This document shows, one piece after another, positions 19,582 through 27,081 of a stretch of 54,309 nt of DNA. Both the position numbers and the translations under genes were made by a program. Location of the stretch: the NCBI GenBank assembly GCA_903858635.1, contig CAIOJO010000557.1, positions 1 to 54,309 on the forward strand, read 5' to 3'. Source of the stretch: an uncultured Telmatospirillum sp. Its GTDB lineage: Bacteria; Pseudomonadota; Alphaproteobacteria; Rhodospirillales; Magnetospirillaceae. The number at the start of each line of letters is the position of its first letter. Positions within the stretch are counted from its first letter, which is position 1. The notes beneath the pieces are model-generated. The model saw only the letters and a program-made list of their open reading frames with translations, had not been told where the DNA came from and did no database searches.

Positions 19582-20084
19582 GTCTTCCTCCGTGAGGCCG
19601 ATCGCACCGCCTACTCACCAGAACGGGCGCGCGATTTGCGCCGCCATGTCCGCTTCTGCTTATCGGCAGAGCGTGTCCGTTCGACATCCACGTCTCTAGA
19701 ATAACGCCGGCAGTGTCAGTCGAGCAGACTCGGAAACTACGGAGACGATCGAACGAACGGACGACGCGGCCGTCGGGCGGCGGTTTCGTTTGGCGGTCGG
19801 CCCCACACCAGGGCACGCGCCAGATGGTCGCGATCCCGGACGTGAACCATGAGACGCTGCCCAAGACCCTCTCAGGGACCAACACACCAGCACCGTGACG
19901 CTTGATCGGCCGGATCTGTCCCGACGCCCACGGACGGAGCAACTTCAGGGCGGCTGGTCGAGGACATCGAGGCGATTCTTGACCCCGTTTCAGCCCACAG
20001 AAAAACGCTCCGGTGCGTGTTCTCAATATGGTTTGCGACCAAATGGACCGCGATCAAGAGAATTTACCTGGGCCAGAAACGGAC
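19582..20084. other. Leader/promoter region of the PPP operon
   Basis: About 500 bases with no credible gene. It holds the second 19-bp element at 19726-19744 and a possible minus-strand -10-like TTATTCT about 25-30 bases beyond it. The part from 19760 to 20084 shows nothing I can assign. Confidence 0.4.
19726..19744 (-). promoter_or_regulatory. 19-bp element, copy 2 (upstream of the PPP operon)
   Basis: On the minus strand this reads CTCCGTAGTTTCCGAGTCT, identical to 6885-6903. It lies about 145 bp upstream of the small ORF and 246 bp upstream of tal/pgi, in the same direction as those genes. Confidence 0.5.
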
Positions 20085-20112
20085 GAAGCCCCCAGGTTTC
20101 CCTGGGGGCTTC
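20085..20112 (-). terminator. Strong hairpin just downstream of tRNA-Val
   Basis: A perfect 12-bp stem (GAAGCCCCCAGG with its complement) closes a four-base loop. On the minus strand it begins three bases after the encoded CCA of the tRNA. The following sequence (GTCCGTTTCTG) is only weakly T-rich, so it may act as a terminator or a processing/stability stem. Confidence 0.75.
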
Positions 20113-20114
20113 GG

Positions 20115-20189
20115 TGGTGGGCGCTACAGGGATTGAACCTGTGACCCCTACCATGTCAAGGTAGTGCTCTCCCGCTGAGCTAAGCGCCC
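20115..20189 (-). tRNA. tRNA-Val (anticodon GAC)
   Basis: On the minus strand the sequence begins GGGCGCTTAGCTCAGC and ends with complementary GCGCCC, an A discriminator and an encoded CCA. The anticodon stem CTACC/GGTAG closes the loop TTGACAT, giving anticodon GAC, which reads the valine codon GTC. The T-loop GGTTCAATCC is present. It sits at the boundary between the PPP block and the rest of the window; tRNA genes are frequent integration sites, but I found no second copy of its 3' end. Confidence 0.95.
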
Positions 20190-20331
20190 GTATGGGGGGC
20201 CGAACCCCCGTAAGGGATGCGGTTTTAGCCTCAACCGGAGACCTTTGCAACCCCCAAAAGCGGCCCCGCGGCAGCGTCTGTGACACACCGGCGGGGATGA
20301 CATCAGACGCCAATTGCACTAAACCCATTAC

Positions 20332-21216
20332 ATGGACGCCGCATTGCCCGAGGACCGGCTGGAGCCGGTGCTGCACATAGAAGCGCCTGCCGAGCTGCGC
20401 CTGCCGCTGGTCTTCGCCTCGCCGCATAGCGGCGCGCGCTATCCGCTCGAGTTCCTCGCCCAATCGGCCCTCGATCCGCAAAACCTGCGCCGCTCCGAGG
20501 ATTCCTTCGTCGACGAATTGTTCGCCGAGGCGCCCCATCAGGGCGCGCCATTGATCAAGGCGCTGTTTCCCCGGGCCTATCTGGACCCCAACCGCGAGGC
20601 CTATGAACTCGACCCGGCGATGTTCGACGGCCCCCTGCCCGACTTCGTCAACAGCCGCTCGCCACGCGTCTCGGCCGGCCTCGGCACCATCGCCCGACTG
20701 GTGGCGACGGGGGCCGAAATCTATCGCCGCAAGCTGTCCTTCGCCGAGGTCGAACGCCGCATCGAGCACCTTTACCGGCCCTATCACGCGGCGCTGAACC
20801 GCCTGATCGAGGATGCCGTCGGCCATTTCGGCTATTGCATCCTGGTGGACTGCCATTCGATGCCCTCGGTGGGCGGCCCCACCGACCGCGACAACGGCGC
20901 CTCGCGGGTCGACGTGGTGCTGGGCGACTGTTTCGGCACCTCCTGCGCCCCGGCCGTGACCCATGCCGCCGAGATCGCCCTGCGCCAGATGGGATACCGG
21001 GTGGTCCGCAACAGCCCCTATGCCGGAGGCTACACCACGCGCCATTACGGCGCCCCGAAGAAGGGCCGCCACAGCCTGCAGATCGAATTGAACCGGCGGC
21101 TCTACATGGACGAACGGACCCATATGAAGCGACCCGGCTTCGAACAGTTGCGGCGCCAGCTCGGCACCCTGGTGGCGGCCCTGGCCCAGGTCCCGGCCAG
21201 CGAACTGAAACCATGA
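20332..21216 (+). CDS. N-formylglutamate amidohydrolase family protein
   Basis: 294 aa. The family hydrolyses N-formylglutamate in histidine degradation (HutG-type) or related N-acyl amino acids. Seen: LVFASPHSGARYP at the N-terminus, then ILVDCHSMPS and DVVLGDCFGTSC, and RNSPYAGGYTTRHYG before HSLQIELNRRLYMDE. No obvious SD precedes ATG 20332. The stop overlaps the GNAT gene start (ATGA), so the two form an operon. There are no hut genes nearby, so the exact substrate is open. Confidence 0.88.
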   Translation: MDAALPEDRLEPVLHIEAPAELRLPLVFASPHSGARYPLEFLAQSALDPQNLRRSEDSFVDELFAEAPHQGAPLIKALFPRAYLDPNREAYELDPAMFDGPLPDFVNSRSPRVSAGLGTIARLVATGAEIYRRKLSFAEVERRIEHLYRPYHAALNRLIEDAVGHFGYCILVDCHSMPSVGGPTDRDNGASRVDVVLGDCFGTSCAPAVTHAAEIALRQMGYRVVRNSPYAGGYTTRHYGAPKKGRHSLQIELNRRLYMDERTHMKRPGFEQLRRQLGTLVAALAQVPASELKP

Positions 21217-21779
21217 CGGCGGCCTCGCTGCCGGTCACCATCCGCGACGCGACGGCGGCGGACATGGCCGCCGTACAGGCCATCTATGCCCATTACGTGA
21301 CCAGGAGCGCCGCCTCGTTCGAGGAAGAACCGCCCACCGTCGGCGAGATGCGGCACCGCTTCGAGACCAACCGGCAACGCGGCCTGCCCTATCTGGTGGC
21401 CGAGGCCGACGGCGAAGTGGTCGGCTATACCTATGCCGGGCCCTTCCGCACCCGCTCGGCCTATCGCTACACCATCGAGGATTCCATCTACGTCGCCCCG
21501 ACCGTGGTCGGCCGCGGCATCGGTATCGCCTTGTTGCGCAGCCTGATCGAGCGCTGCACGGCCTTGGGCTACCGCCAGATGATCGGCATCATCGGCGATT
21601 CGGCCAATCAGGCGTCGATCGCCCTGCATCGCAGATTGGGATTTCGTCAGGAAGGGGTGTTGCGCGGCGTCGGGCTGAAATTCGGCCGCTGGATCGATGT
21701 GGTGATCATGCACCGGCCGCTGGGCGAGGCCAATACCGGCCTGCCTGCCGGCGATCCGCCGGGGCCGCCGCCCGGCTGA
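21213..21779 (+). CDS. GNAT N-acetyltransferase, phosphinothricin acetyltransferase-like
   Basis: 188 aa from ATG 21213, overlapping the previous stop by four bases. The pattern TIRDATAADMAAVQAIYAHY, then FEEEPPTVGEMRHRF, then the acetyl-CoA loop VGRGIGIALLRSLIE, then ASIALHRRLGFRQEG and a GRWIDVV end, is typical of the Pat/Bar subfamily, which acetylates phosphinothricin, methionine sulfoximine or similar amino acids. The last 15 residues are Gly/Pro-rich and probably disordered. Housekeeping detoxification is more likely than dedicated antibiotic resistance. Confidence 0.88.
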   Translation: MTAASLPVTIRDATAADMAAVQAIYAHYVTRSAASFEEEPPTVGEMRHRFETNRQRGLPYLVAEADGEVVGYTYAGPFRTRSAYRYTIEDSIYVAPTVVGRGIGIALLRSLIERCTALGYRQMIGIIGDSANQASIALHRRLGFRQEGVLRGVGLKFGRWIDVVIMHRPLGEANTGLPAGDPPGPPPG

Positions 21780-21793
21780 CGGGTTCGCTGGCC

Positions 21794-21966
21794 CGGTGCC
21801 ACATTGCCAGCTTCGCTGGCACACCGGCAGGGACGCCGGTGCCACTAGGAGCGGGAGGCACCCGGAACGAGGCGCGAGCCTCGTGACTGGCCCATTGAGG
21901 GCCCGCGAAGCTTTAGCGGAGCGAGCCAAGCCGGCGGCTGCCGGCGCCCGGCGCCTGAGGGGCAAA
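21794..21966 (+). repeat. REP-like intergenic repeat, copy A
   Basis: About 170 bases that closely match 46048-46199 in the same orientation and, over the 3' 100 bases, 39871-39972 in the opposite orientation. The sequence is built from nested GC-rich inverted repeats (CCGGCAGGGACGCCGG and GCCGGCGGCTGCCGGC). It follows the GNAT gene. Confidence 0.75.
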
Positions 21967-22011
21967 TTATAAAGAGGAGGACGAGATGCCTCGTCCTCCT
22001 CCCTCACCAAC

Positions 22012-22206
22012 TCAGAGCGGGACGCAGGTCTCGTCGACCGGGCAGACCGCCGCGCATTGCGGCGAATCATGGGTACCCTGGCATTCGGTGCACTTGTCGG
22101 GATCGATGGCGAAGACGTCGCCCGAAGCCGAGATCGCATTGTTGGGGCATTCGAATTCGCAAGCGCCGCAGGCGGTGCAATTTGCGGCAATGATCTGATA
22201 GGCCAT
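22012..22206 (-). CDS. 2[4Fe-4S] ferredoxin, FdxN/nif-associated type
   Basis: 64 aa from ATG 22206 ([14 protein letters not shown]). Two cluster motifs: [12 protein letters not shown], and C-TE-C with a loop containing QGTHDSPQ before C-AAV-CP, the spacing seen in ferredoxins encoded near nitrogen-fixation genes. It would carry low-potential electrons in the cytosol. It stands alone here. An FNR/FixK-like box lies 228 bp upstream. An upstream in-frame extension is possible but has no family support. Confidence 0.9.
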   Translation of the reverse strand: MAYQIIAANCTACGACEFECPNNAISASGDVFAIDPDKCTECQGTHDSPQCAAVCPVDETCVPL

Positions 22207-22433
22207 GATGAACTCCCATACTGCCGCAGGGACCCGGCCGGCGCTACGCCGCATCCCCACGCTCCGGCCCCAAATCTTGCCAGCCGAAGAATTTCCACGA
22301 GTGCGGGAGTCTGCCCGATCACAACGATCGAACGGTCGGAAAGAGGGGCCCCCGCTGGGGTCGGGAGTTTAGCCGAACGGCGAACAGGCTGTCCAGGCTC
22401 TCCGGGTGAAGAAAATCGGACGAAAATCGGCCG

Positions 22434-22447
22434 TTGACTTGGATCAA
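22434..22447. promoter_or_regulatory. FNR/FixK-like box
   Basis: TTGACTTGGATCAA differs from the FNR/FixK consensus TTGAT-N4-ATCAA at one of ten conserved positions. It overlaps the 3' end of the GntR gene and lies 228 bp upstream of the ferredoxin start. It could give oxygen control of the ferredoxin from a distant promoter, or be chance. Confidence 0.35.
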
Positions 22448-23160
22448 CCGGCCGCCTCTTTGGCCAACAGCGGGTAGATTGCCGAACGGAACAAGGTGAT
22501 ATTCTCGAAGGCCGCGTAACTGTGTTCGCGCACCAGGGCTTCGGCGCGCGCGCCGTCGCCGCTGACCAGCGCCTTGACGATCAGCCCATGCTGCATATGG
22601 GCCATCAGCAGGATGTCGTACTGGCGCCGCGTCATCACCGGGTCGGTGATGTCGTCGAGGAAGGCCTTGGCCGAGGAAAACGGCACCTGATCGTTGATGC
22701 GCAGGGCATGGATCAGCGGCCGGTTCTCCGATCCGCCGACGATCAGATCGTGGAAGCGTTCGTTGAGGGTCGCCCAGGCCACCCCGTCCCCAGGCACCAG
22801 ACGCCCCTTGCCGACCACCCGCTGACCATCGGCCAGGCAGGCCCGCAGGCCCGCCTCGGCTTCCGGCGAGATACCACGCTGGGCCAGCAGCCGCGCCGCC
22901 ATCCCTTCGAGGGCGCCGCGCACCTCGATGGCGTCATGAATGTCCTTGATGGTGAACTCGCGGACCACGAAGCCGCGACCGTTGGAACTGGGCACCACCA
23001 GCCCTTCGCGCGCCAGAACGCCCAAGGCGTAGCGCACCGGCGTCCGCGATACGCCGAGATGGTCCGCCACCGGAATCTCGGCCACCCGCTCGCCCGGCCG
23101 CAACAGGCCGGACAGGATCATTTCGCGGAGCTTGAGGACGATCTGGTTCTGCTGGGACAT
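22444..23160 (-). CDS. GntR-family (FCD) transcriptional regulator
   Basis: 238 aa from ATG 23160. The N-terminal winged HTH (LREMILSGLLRPGERVAEIPVADHLGVSRTPVRYAL...LAREGLV) is followed by an all-helical FCD ligand domain with the metal-binding pattern (ERFHDLIV near 130 and a later H-x-x-H region). It is the third gene of the Rieske oxygenase operon, two bases after the reductase stop. It probably represses this operon, autogenously, through the palindrome ATTGTATACAAT at 25283-25294 (inference). Confidence 0.9.
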   Translation of the reverse strand: MSQQNQIVLKLREMILSGLLRPGERVAEIPVADHLGVSRTPVRYALGVLAREGLVVPSSNGRGFVVREFTIKDIHDAIEVRGALEGMAARLLAQRGISPEAEAGLRACLADGQRVVGKGRLVPGDGVAWATLNERFHDLIVGGSENRPLIHALRINDQVPFSSAKAFLDDITDPVMTRRQYDILLMAHMQHGLIVKALVSGDGARAEALVREHSYAAFENITLFRSAIYPLLAKEAAG

Positions 23161-23162
23161 TG

Positions 23163-24137
23163 TCACAGCGGCCGGTAGCCGGTGCGGATGGTGACGCTGC
23201 CGCCGGCCACCCGCGAGACGCAGGCGCAGAGTTGCCGCCCCTCGGCCTTCTGCCCCTCGCTCAAGAACACATCGCGATGGTCCAACTCCCCCTCGCAGGC
23301 CACTACGTCGACATTGCACAGCCCGCACTCGCCGCGCCGGCAATCGGACAGCACCTCGACCCCGGCGGCGTCGAGGGCGTCCAGCATGGTCTGATTGGCC
23401 TCGACGCGGATTTCGCGGCCGAGATCGGGGACCCGGACGATGAAGGGCTGGGCCGCACGGTGACCGGAATTGCCGAAGGTCTCGAAACGCAGCCGTTCGG
23501 CCGGCCGCCCCGCCGCCCGCCAGCCGGCGAGCGCCGCTTCCAGCATCCCCATGGGGCCGCAGACATAGGCCTCGCCGTTGTCGGGCAGTGGGGCGAAGGC
23601 GGCGGCCATATCGATCAGGCCACCCTCCTCCTCGACCACCAGTTCGAGCCGGTTGCCCAGTCTGGTGGCCAGGGCGTCGCCGAAGGGAGCGTCGCTGCGG
23701 CTGCGCACCCCGTAGAGCAGGCGGAACGGCGCCTCGGCATCGGCCAGCGCCATGGCCATGGCGTGGATCGGGGTAATGCCGATGCCCCCGGCGATCAGCA
23801 GATAGGCACTGCCGCCGCCCTTCAGCGGAAAGGCGTTGCGCGGCGCCGAGACGGCGAGCGCATCGCCTTCCCGCAGGTCCCACATGAAGATCGAGCCGCC
23901 TCGGCTGTGTGGCATCCGGCGGACGGCGATGCGATAGCAACCGTCCTCGGGCCGGCCGAGCAGCGAATAGTGCCGCCGGTCCGGGCGGCCGTTGATGCAC
24001 ACTTGCACCGCGATGTGGCTGCCCGGGGTGAACGGCAGGATGCCGTCGGCGGGCAGGATTTCCAGCGAGCGCACGGTGGGCGTGAGGTCGCGGACGGCGA
24101 CCACCGTCGCCGGTTGCAGCAAGGCTTCGTCGGCCAT
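23163..24137 (-). CDS. Oxygenase reductase, vanillate O-demethylase VanB-like (FMN/NAD/2Fe-2S)
   Basis: 324 aa. Domain order: flavin-binding barrel ([11 protein letters not shown], then RRHYSLLG), NAD-binding domain ([15 protein letters not shown], then [10 protein letters not shown]), and C-terminal plant-type [2Fe-2S] ferredoxin with CRRGECGLC and a later Cys in LCACVSR. This is the one-protein reductase of class IA Rieske oxygenases such as VanAB. It passes electrons from NAD(P)H to the partner oxygenase encoded 19 bp upstream. Confidence 0.92.
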   Translation of the reverse strand: MADEALLQPATVVAVRDLTPTVRSLEILPADGILPFTPGSHIAVQVCINGRPDRRHYSLLGRPEDGCYRIAVRRMPHSRGGSIFMWDLREGDALAVSAPRNAFPLKGGGSAYLLIAGGIGITPIHAMAMALADAEAPFRLLYGVRSRSDAPFGDALATRLGNRLELVVEEEGGLIDMAAAFAPLPDNGEAYVCGPMGMLEAALAGWRAAGRPAERLRFETFGNSGHRAAQPFIVRVPDLGREIRVEANQTMLDALDAAGVEVLSDCRRGECGLCNVDVVACEGELDHRDVFLSEGQKAEGRQLCACVSRVAGGSVTIRTGYRPL

Positions 24138-24156
24138 GGTTCGTTTCCCTCGAAGG

Positions 24157-25209
24157 TTATTCTGCGGCCAGGCGCGACCGCGGCCGCTCCGCCTCGACCA
24201 TTTGCTGGATCAGGCGCCGCGCCCACAGCGAACCGGCGTCGATGTTGAGATTGTTGAAGCCGCGATGCGGATTGCGCTCGATGCCCTTCTGCTGCGCCGC
24301 GAACATCAGTTCGTCTTCACCGAACACCCGGGTGATGGCGTCGCGGATCTCGTTGGTCAGGCGCTGTTCGCCAAGCCGATAGCCGCGGCAGAAGTTCCAG
24401 AAATAATGGGTGGTGGATTCGGTCTCGGGAGTCATCGTGTTCAGCACGAAGCCGTTGACGCCGGCACCGCGGTCACCCTCGGGCGCACCGGTGCCGACCG
24501 GGGCCACGCCGACATCGATGGTCACCGTCCCGGGTGGCTCGAAGCGGATGATCTGCCAGCGGTCCACCTTGCCCGGCTTGCCCAGTTGCGAGGCCCAGAA
24601 CGGCGGCGGATCGATGTTCTTCATCCAGCGGGTGATATAGGCGTAACGCTCGTTATGGGTCGACTCGAAGGCCGCTTCGGCGATGGCGTCATTGCCCAGG
24701 CTGGAGCCGTGGACGAAGGTCTCGTGGGTCAGGTCCATCAGGTTGTCGACCACCAGCCGGTAATTGCATTTGGCGTGGATGGTGCGGCCATCGCCGGCCC
24801 AGGCCGGATCGTCGTTCCAATGCAGGTCCGGGACCCGCGACGGGTCGGCCAGCGCCGGGTCGCCCATCCATAGCCAGATATGGCGGTGGCGCTCGACCAC
24901 CGGAAAGGAACGGACGCAGGCGGAGGGATTCAGCGTCTCCTGCGACGGCATGCGAACGCAGCGGCCATCCCCGTTGAACACCAGCCCGTGATAACCGCAG
25001 ACCACATTGTCGCCGTCCAGGCGGCCCATCGACAGCGGTGCCTGGCGGTGCCAGCAAGCATCCTCGAGGGCCGCCACGCTGCCGTCGCGGCGCCGGTACA
25101 GGACCACCGCCGTATCGCAGATGGTTCGCGCCAACAAGGTCTTGCCGATATCGGTATCCCACGCCGCCGCGTACCAGGCATTGAGGGGATAGGAGCGTGT
25201 TTCGGACAT
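24157..25209 (-). CDS. Rieske non-heme iron oxygenase, VanA/dicamba demethylase-like
   Basis: 350 aa from ATG 25209 (MSETRSYPLNAWYAAAW). The N-terminal Rieske [2Fe-2S] site is CWH...CGYHG, spanning about residues 48-70. The mononuclear iron site is DLTHETFVH with an upstream Asn/Asp pair (VVDNLMD). Size and start resemble vanillate demethylase VanA, which removes O-methyl groups from aromatic acids as formaldehyde. The actual substrate is unknown. It is first gene of the oxygenase-reductase-GntR operon. Confidence 0.9.
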   Translation of the reverse strand: MSETRSYPLNAWYAAAWDTDIGKTLLARTICDTAVVLYRRRDGSVAALEDACWHRQAPLSMGRLDGDNVVCGYHGLVFNGDGRCVRMPSQETLNPSACVRSFPVVERHRHIWLWMGDPALADPSRVPDLHWNDDPAWAGDGRTIHAKCNYRLVVDNLMDLTHETFVHGSSLGNDAIAEAAFESTHNERYAYITRWMKNIDPPPFWASQLGKPGKVDRWQIIRFEPPGTVTIDVGVAPVGTGAPEGDRGAGVNGFVLNTMTPETESTTHYFWNFCRGYRLGEQRLTNEIRDAITRVFGEDELMFAAQQKGIERNPHRGFNNLNIDAGSLWARRLIQQMVEAERPRSRLAAE

Positions 25210-25282
25210 CCATGGTCTCCCGCACAAAGTACGATTCTTGCCGGCCAGCACGGCCGTTGAGGAGAATATGGGAGCAGGGCCC

Positions 25283-25294
25283 ATTGTATACAAT
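25283..25294. promoter_or_regulatory. Palindromic operator, probable GntR site
   Basis: ATTGTATACAAT is a perfect 12-bp palindrome of the TTGTATACAA type bound by FCD-family GntR regulators. It lies 74 bp upstream of the Rieske oxygenase start, whose operon encodes such a regulator. Confidence 0.6.
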
Positions 25295-25589
25295 AGCAGG
25301 AGCATTACGCACATATCCCGCCATATGGCCGAATATGCCACATCTAATGTATCCATTCACCGCGGATTTCTAGGGGTATTCCGAGGGCTCAAGCGATCTG
25401 CCCTTTCGGCTTAGTGCTTCCGCCAGATTGACCGCCGGGCGCCGTATGGATACGAGCTAGTGGAGAGCCGTCGCGCGCTGAACCTTGAGCACAGGCGAGA
25501 ACGATGGCCGCAAGGTGACGGGGCCAAAGCCCAGGTTTAGGGAGGAAAAGATCCGAAGGATCGACCGGTCGTCGCCTGACCTCGCTGCA

Positions 25590-25619
25590 AAAAGGCCGCC
25601 CCTCGCGGGGCGGCCTTTT
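25590..25619. terminator. Bidirectional intrinsic terminator
   Basis: The stem GGCCGCCCC / GGGGCGGCC with loop TCGC is extended by flanking AAAA/TTTT pairs. T-runs follow on both strands (TTTTCCTTT on plus, TTTTTGC on minus). On the minus strand it ends transcription coming from the M24 gene at 25832. Confidence 0.85.
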
Positions 25620-25683
25620 CCTTTGGCGGTGGTGACCTGGATTTCTTAAGGGGGCGGGCGGGGAGAGCCTGTGAAATAATTGT

Positions 25684-25795
25684 TTTTCAGTGGCACCGGC
25701 GTCCCTGCCGGTGTCCGCCGTGGAGCGGCGGAAACGCTGGTCTTCCGGCTCCGCCGGAACACCGGCACGGAGGCCGGTGCCACTAACTTTTTTCA
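25684..25795. repeat. REP-like inverted pair, copy D
   Basis: A 26-base module beginning AGTGGCACCGGCGTCCC is followed, after about 60 bases of smaller hairpins, by its near-exact inverse ending GGCCGGTGCCACT. The same module occurs in copies A and B. It could fold as a long cruciform. Confidence 0.7.
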
Positions 25796-25831
25796 CAGCC
25801 TCGGGACGCCCGCCCCACTGAACGCCTTTAT

Positions 25832-27034
25832 TCAGCCGATCTCGATGAGCATTTCCGGGAAGGCGTGGAGGCGTGCGACCACCCCCTGCTCGCCGATCTG
25901 GTAGTTGTCGCAAATGGTGCTGAAGATCCCCTGCGAGACCACCGTCGGGTGGCAGGTGATGTTCATGCCCTTCTGGATCGGCATCGGTTCGTCGTTTCGC
26001 ACCAGCGGACGCTCCACCAGGTCGTAGCCTTGGCCGTGGCAGTAGAGCCTTTGTTCTTCGGCCTTGCCGTGGCTGCGCAGCAGCGCGTTATGGGCATCCC
26101 AGATGCTCTTGCACGAGGCTCCCGGGATCAACCGGTCGAGGGTGGCTTGGCGGGCCTCCAGCAGCAGGTCGAATTCGTCCTTCATCTCCTGGCTGGCCTT
26201 GCCGAACACGCAGGTGCGGCTGATCTCGGTGTAGAACCCGCCGGGTCCGTTGCTTTCGATCAGCAGGGTGAACATGTCGCCGGGTTTCAGGACGCGGTTC
26301 TGCAGATGGCGATTGCCCCAATAGGAGGGCTGTCCCGGCGTATGCGAGCAGCACAGGAACAGCCCCTGTTCGCCGCCGTGATCGAGGACGTAATGTTCGG
26401 CCACCGCGGCGATCTCGATCTCGCGCTTGCCGGGCTTCGCCGCCTTCATGGCGGCGTCCATGGCCGCATCCTGCATCAGGGCGGTGCGCCGGATATGGAC
26501 CCATTCCTCGTCGCTCTTCGGCACCTTGATCTGGTCGACCATGTCGCTGGCGTCGACGAAATTCGACTGCGACAGCTTGCCGCCCCGCAGCGCATCGACG
26601 AAGGACACCGGAAGGGTGCCCCGTCCGACCAGGCCGATGGTCTTCCCGGCATAGGGCAGAAGGGCCTGTTCGGCCAGTCCGGCATCGTATTCCAGGGTGT
26701 AATGGGCACTGACGAAATAGGGCGCGCCGAGAATCCGCTTCACGCCGCGGCGGATGCCATCGCCCTCGATCGGCAGTTGCTGATCCTCGCCGAACTTCGA
26801 CTGGATGATCACCGTCATGCGGTCGTCGCGGGGAAAGATGACGGTCCCGGGGTAGCCATGGGTGGCCGGGACATCGGTGAAATACTTCACATAGCCGCCC
26901 ATGAAGTCGTTGTTGTTCTGCATGACGAGCACATCGATCCGCCGCTCGTCCATCGCCGCACGGACGGCGGCCCAGCGCCTTTCCAGCTCGGTGGTGGCAA
27001 TCGGATGGTGCACCCGCTCGGAATGATTGGTCAT
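25832..27034 (-). CDS. Creatinase-like M24 (pita-bread) family protein, metal ligands not conserved
   Basis: 400 aa from ATG 27034, SD GGGGAGAACCG. The N-terminal creatinase domain (about 15-165, with MQNNNDFMGGYVKYFTD) is followed by the pita-bread domain. M24 dipeptidases need Asp, Asp, His, Glu, Glu for two metals. Here the positions read E260 (LLIESN), E270 (YTEISRT), H333 (CHGQGYD), H362 (NITCHPT, instead of an ITIEP-type Glu) and a changed final site near C375-D376. The metal centre is therefore probably absent or altered, as in creatinase, which hydrolyses without metal. Last gene of the six-gene molybdoenzyme operon. A peptidase label would be misleading; the substrate is unknown. Confidence 0.85.
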   Translation of the reverse strand: MTNHSERVHHPIATTELERRWAAVRAAMDERRIDVLVMQNNNDFMGGYVKYFTDVPATHGYPGTVIFPRDDRMTVIIQSKFGEDQQLPIEGDGIRRGVKRILGAPYFVSAHYTLEYDAGLAEQALLPYAGKTIGLVGRGTLPVSFVDALRGGKLSQSNFVDASDMVDQIKVPKSDEEWVHIRRTALMQDAAMDAAMKAAKPGKREIEIAAVAEHYVLDHGGEQGLFLCCSHTPGQPSYWGNRHLQNRVLKPGDMFTLLIESNGPGGFYTEISRTCVFGKASQEMKDEFDLLLEARQATLDRLIPGASCKSIWDAHNALLRSHGKAEEQRLYCHGQGYDLVERPLVRNDEPMPIQKGMNITCHPTVVSQGIFSTICDNYQIGEQGVVARLHAFPEMLIEIG

Positions 27035-27081
27035 CGGTTCTCCCCTTCTTGGGCCGGCGGCCGGCCCCACTCAAGTTGTTG

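Larger units (their letters stand above)
25210..25831. other. Intergenic region between M24 gene and Rieske operon
   Basis: About 620 bases holding, in order: the Rieske operon promoter with operator palindrome 25283-25294; a further palindrome GCCATATGGC at 25320-25329; a sequence related to the sRNA candidate of 37.9 kb (about 25528-25550, minus strand); the terminator at 25590-25619; and a REP-like inverted pair at 25684-25795. I see no credible protein gene. Confidence 0.6.

Noticed and set aside
6885-19744. Reading the 19-bp inverted pair as transposon ends
   Set aside because: No transposase lies between them, the flanks show no target duplication, and the orientation relative to genes fits a promoter element better.
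25389-25913. 174-codon minus-strand frame between the M24 gene and the Rieske operon
   Set aside because: It runs through an intrinsic terminator, a REP-like element and the sRNA-like motif; no SD or family resemblance.
25832-27034. Annotating the M24 protein as Xaa-Pro dipeptidase
   Set aside because: The metal-binding residues required for that activity are not conserved.
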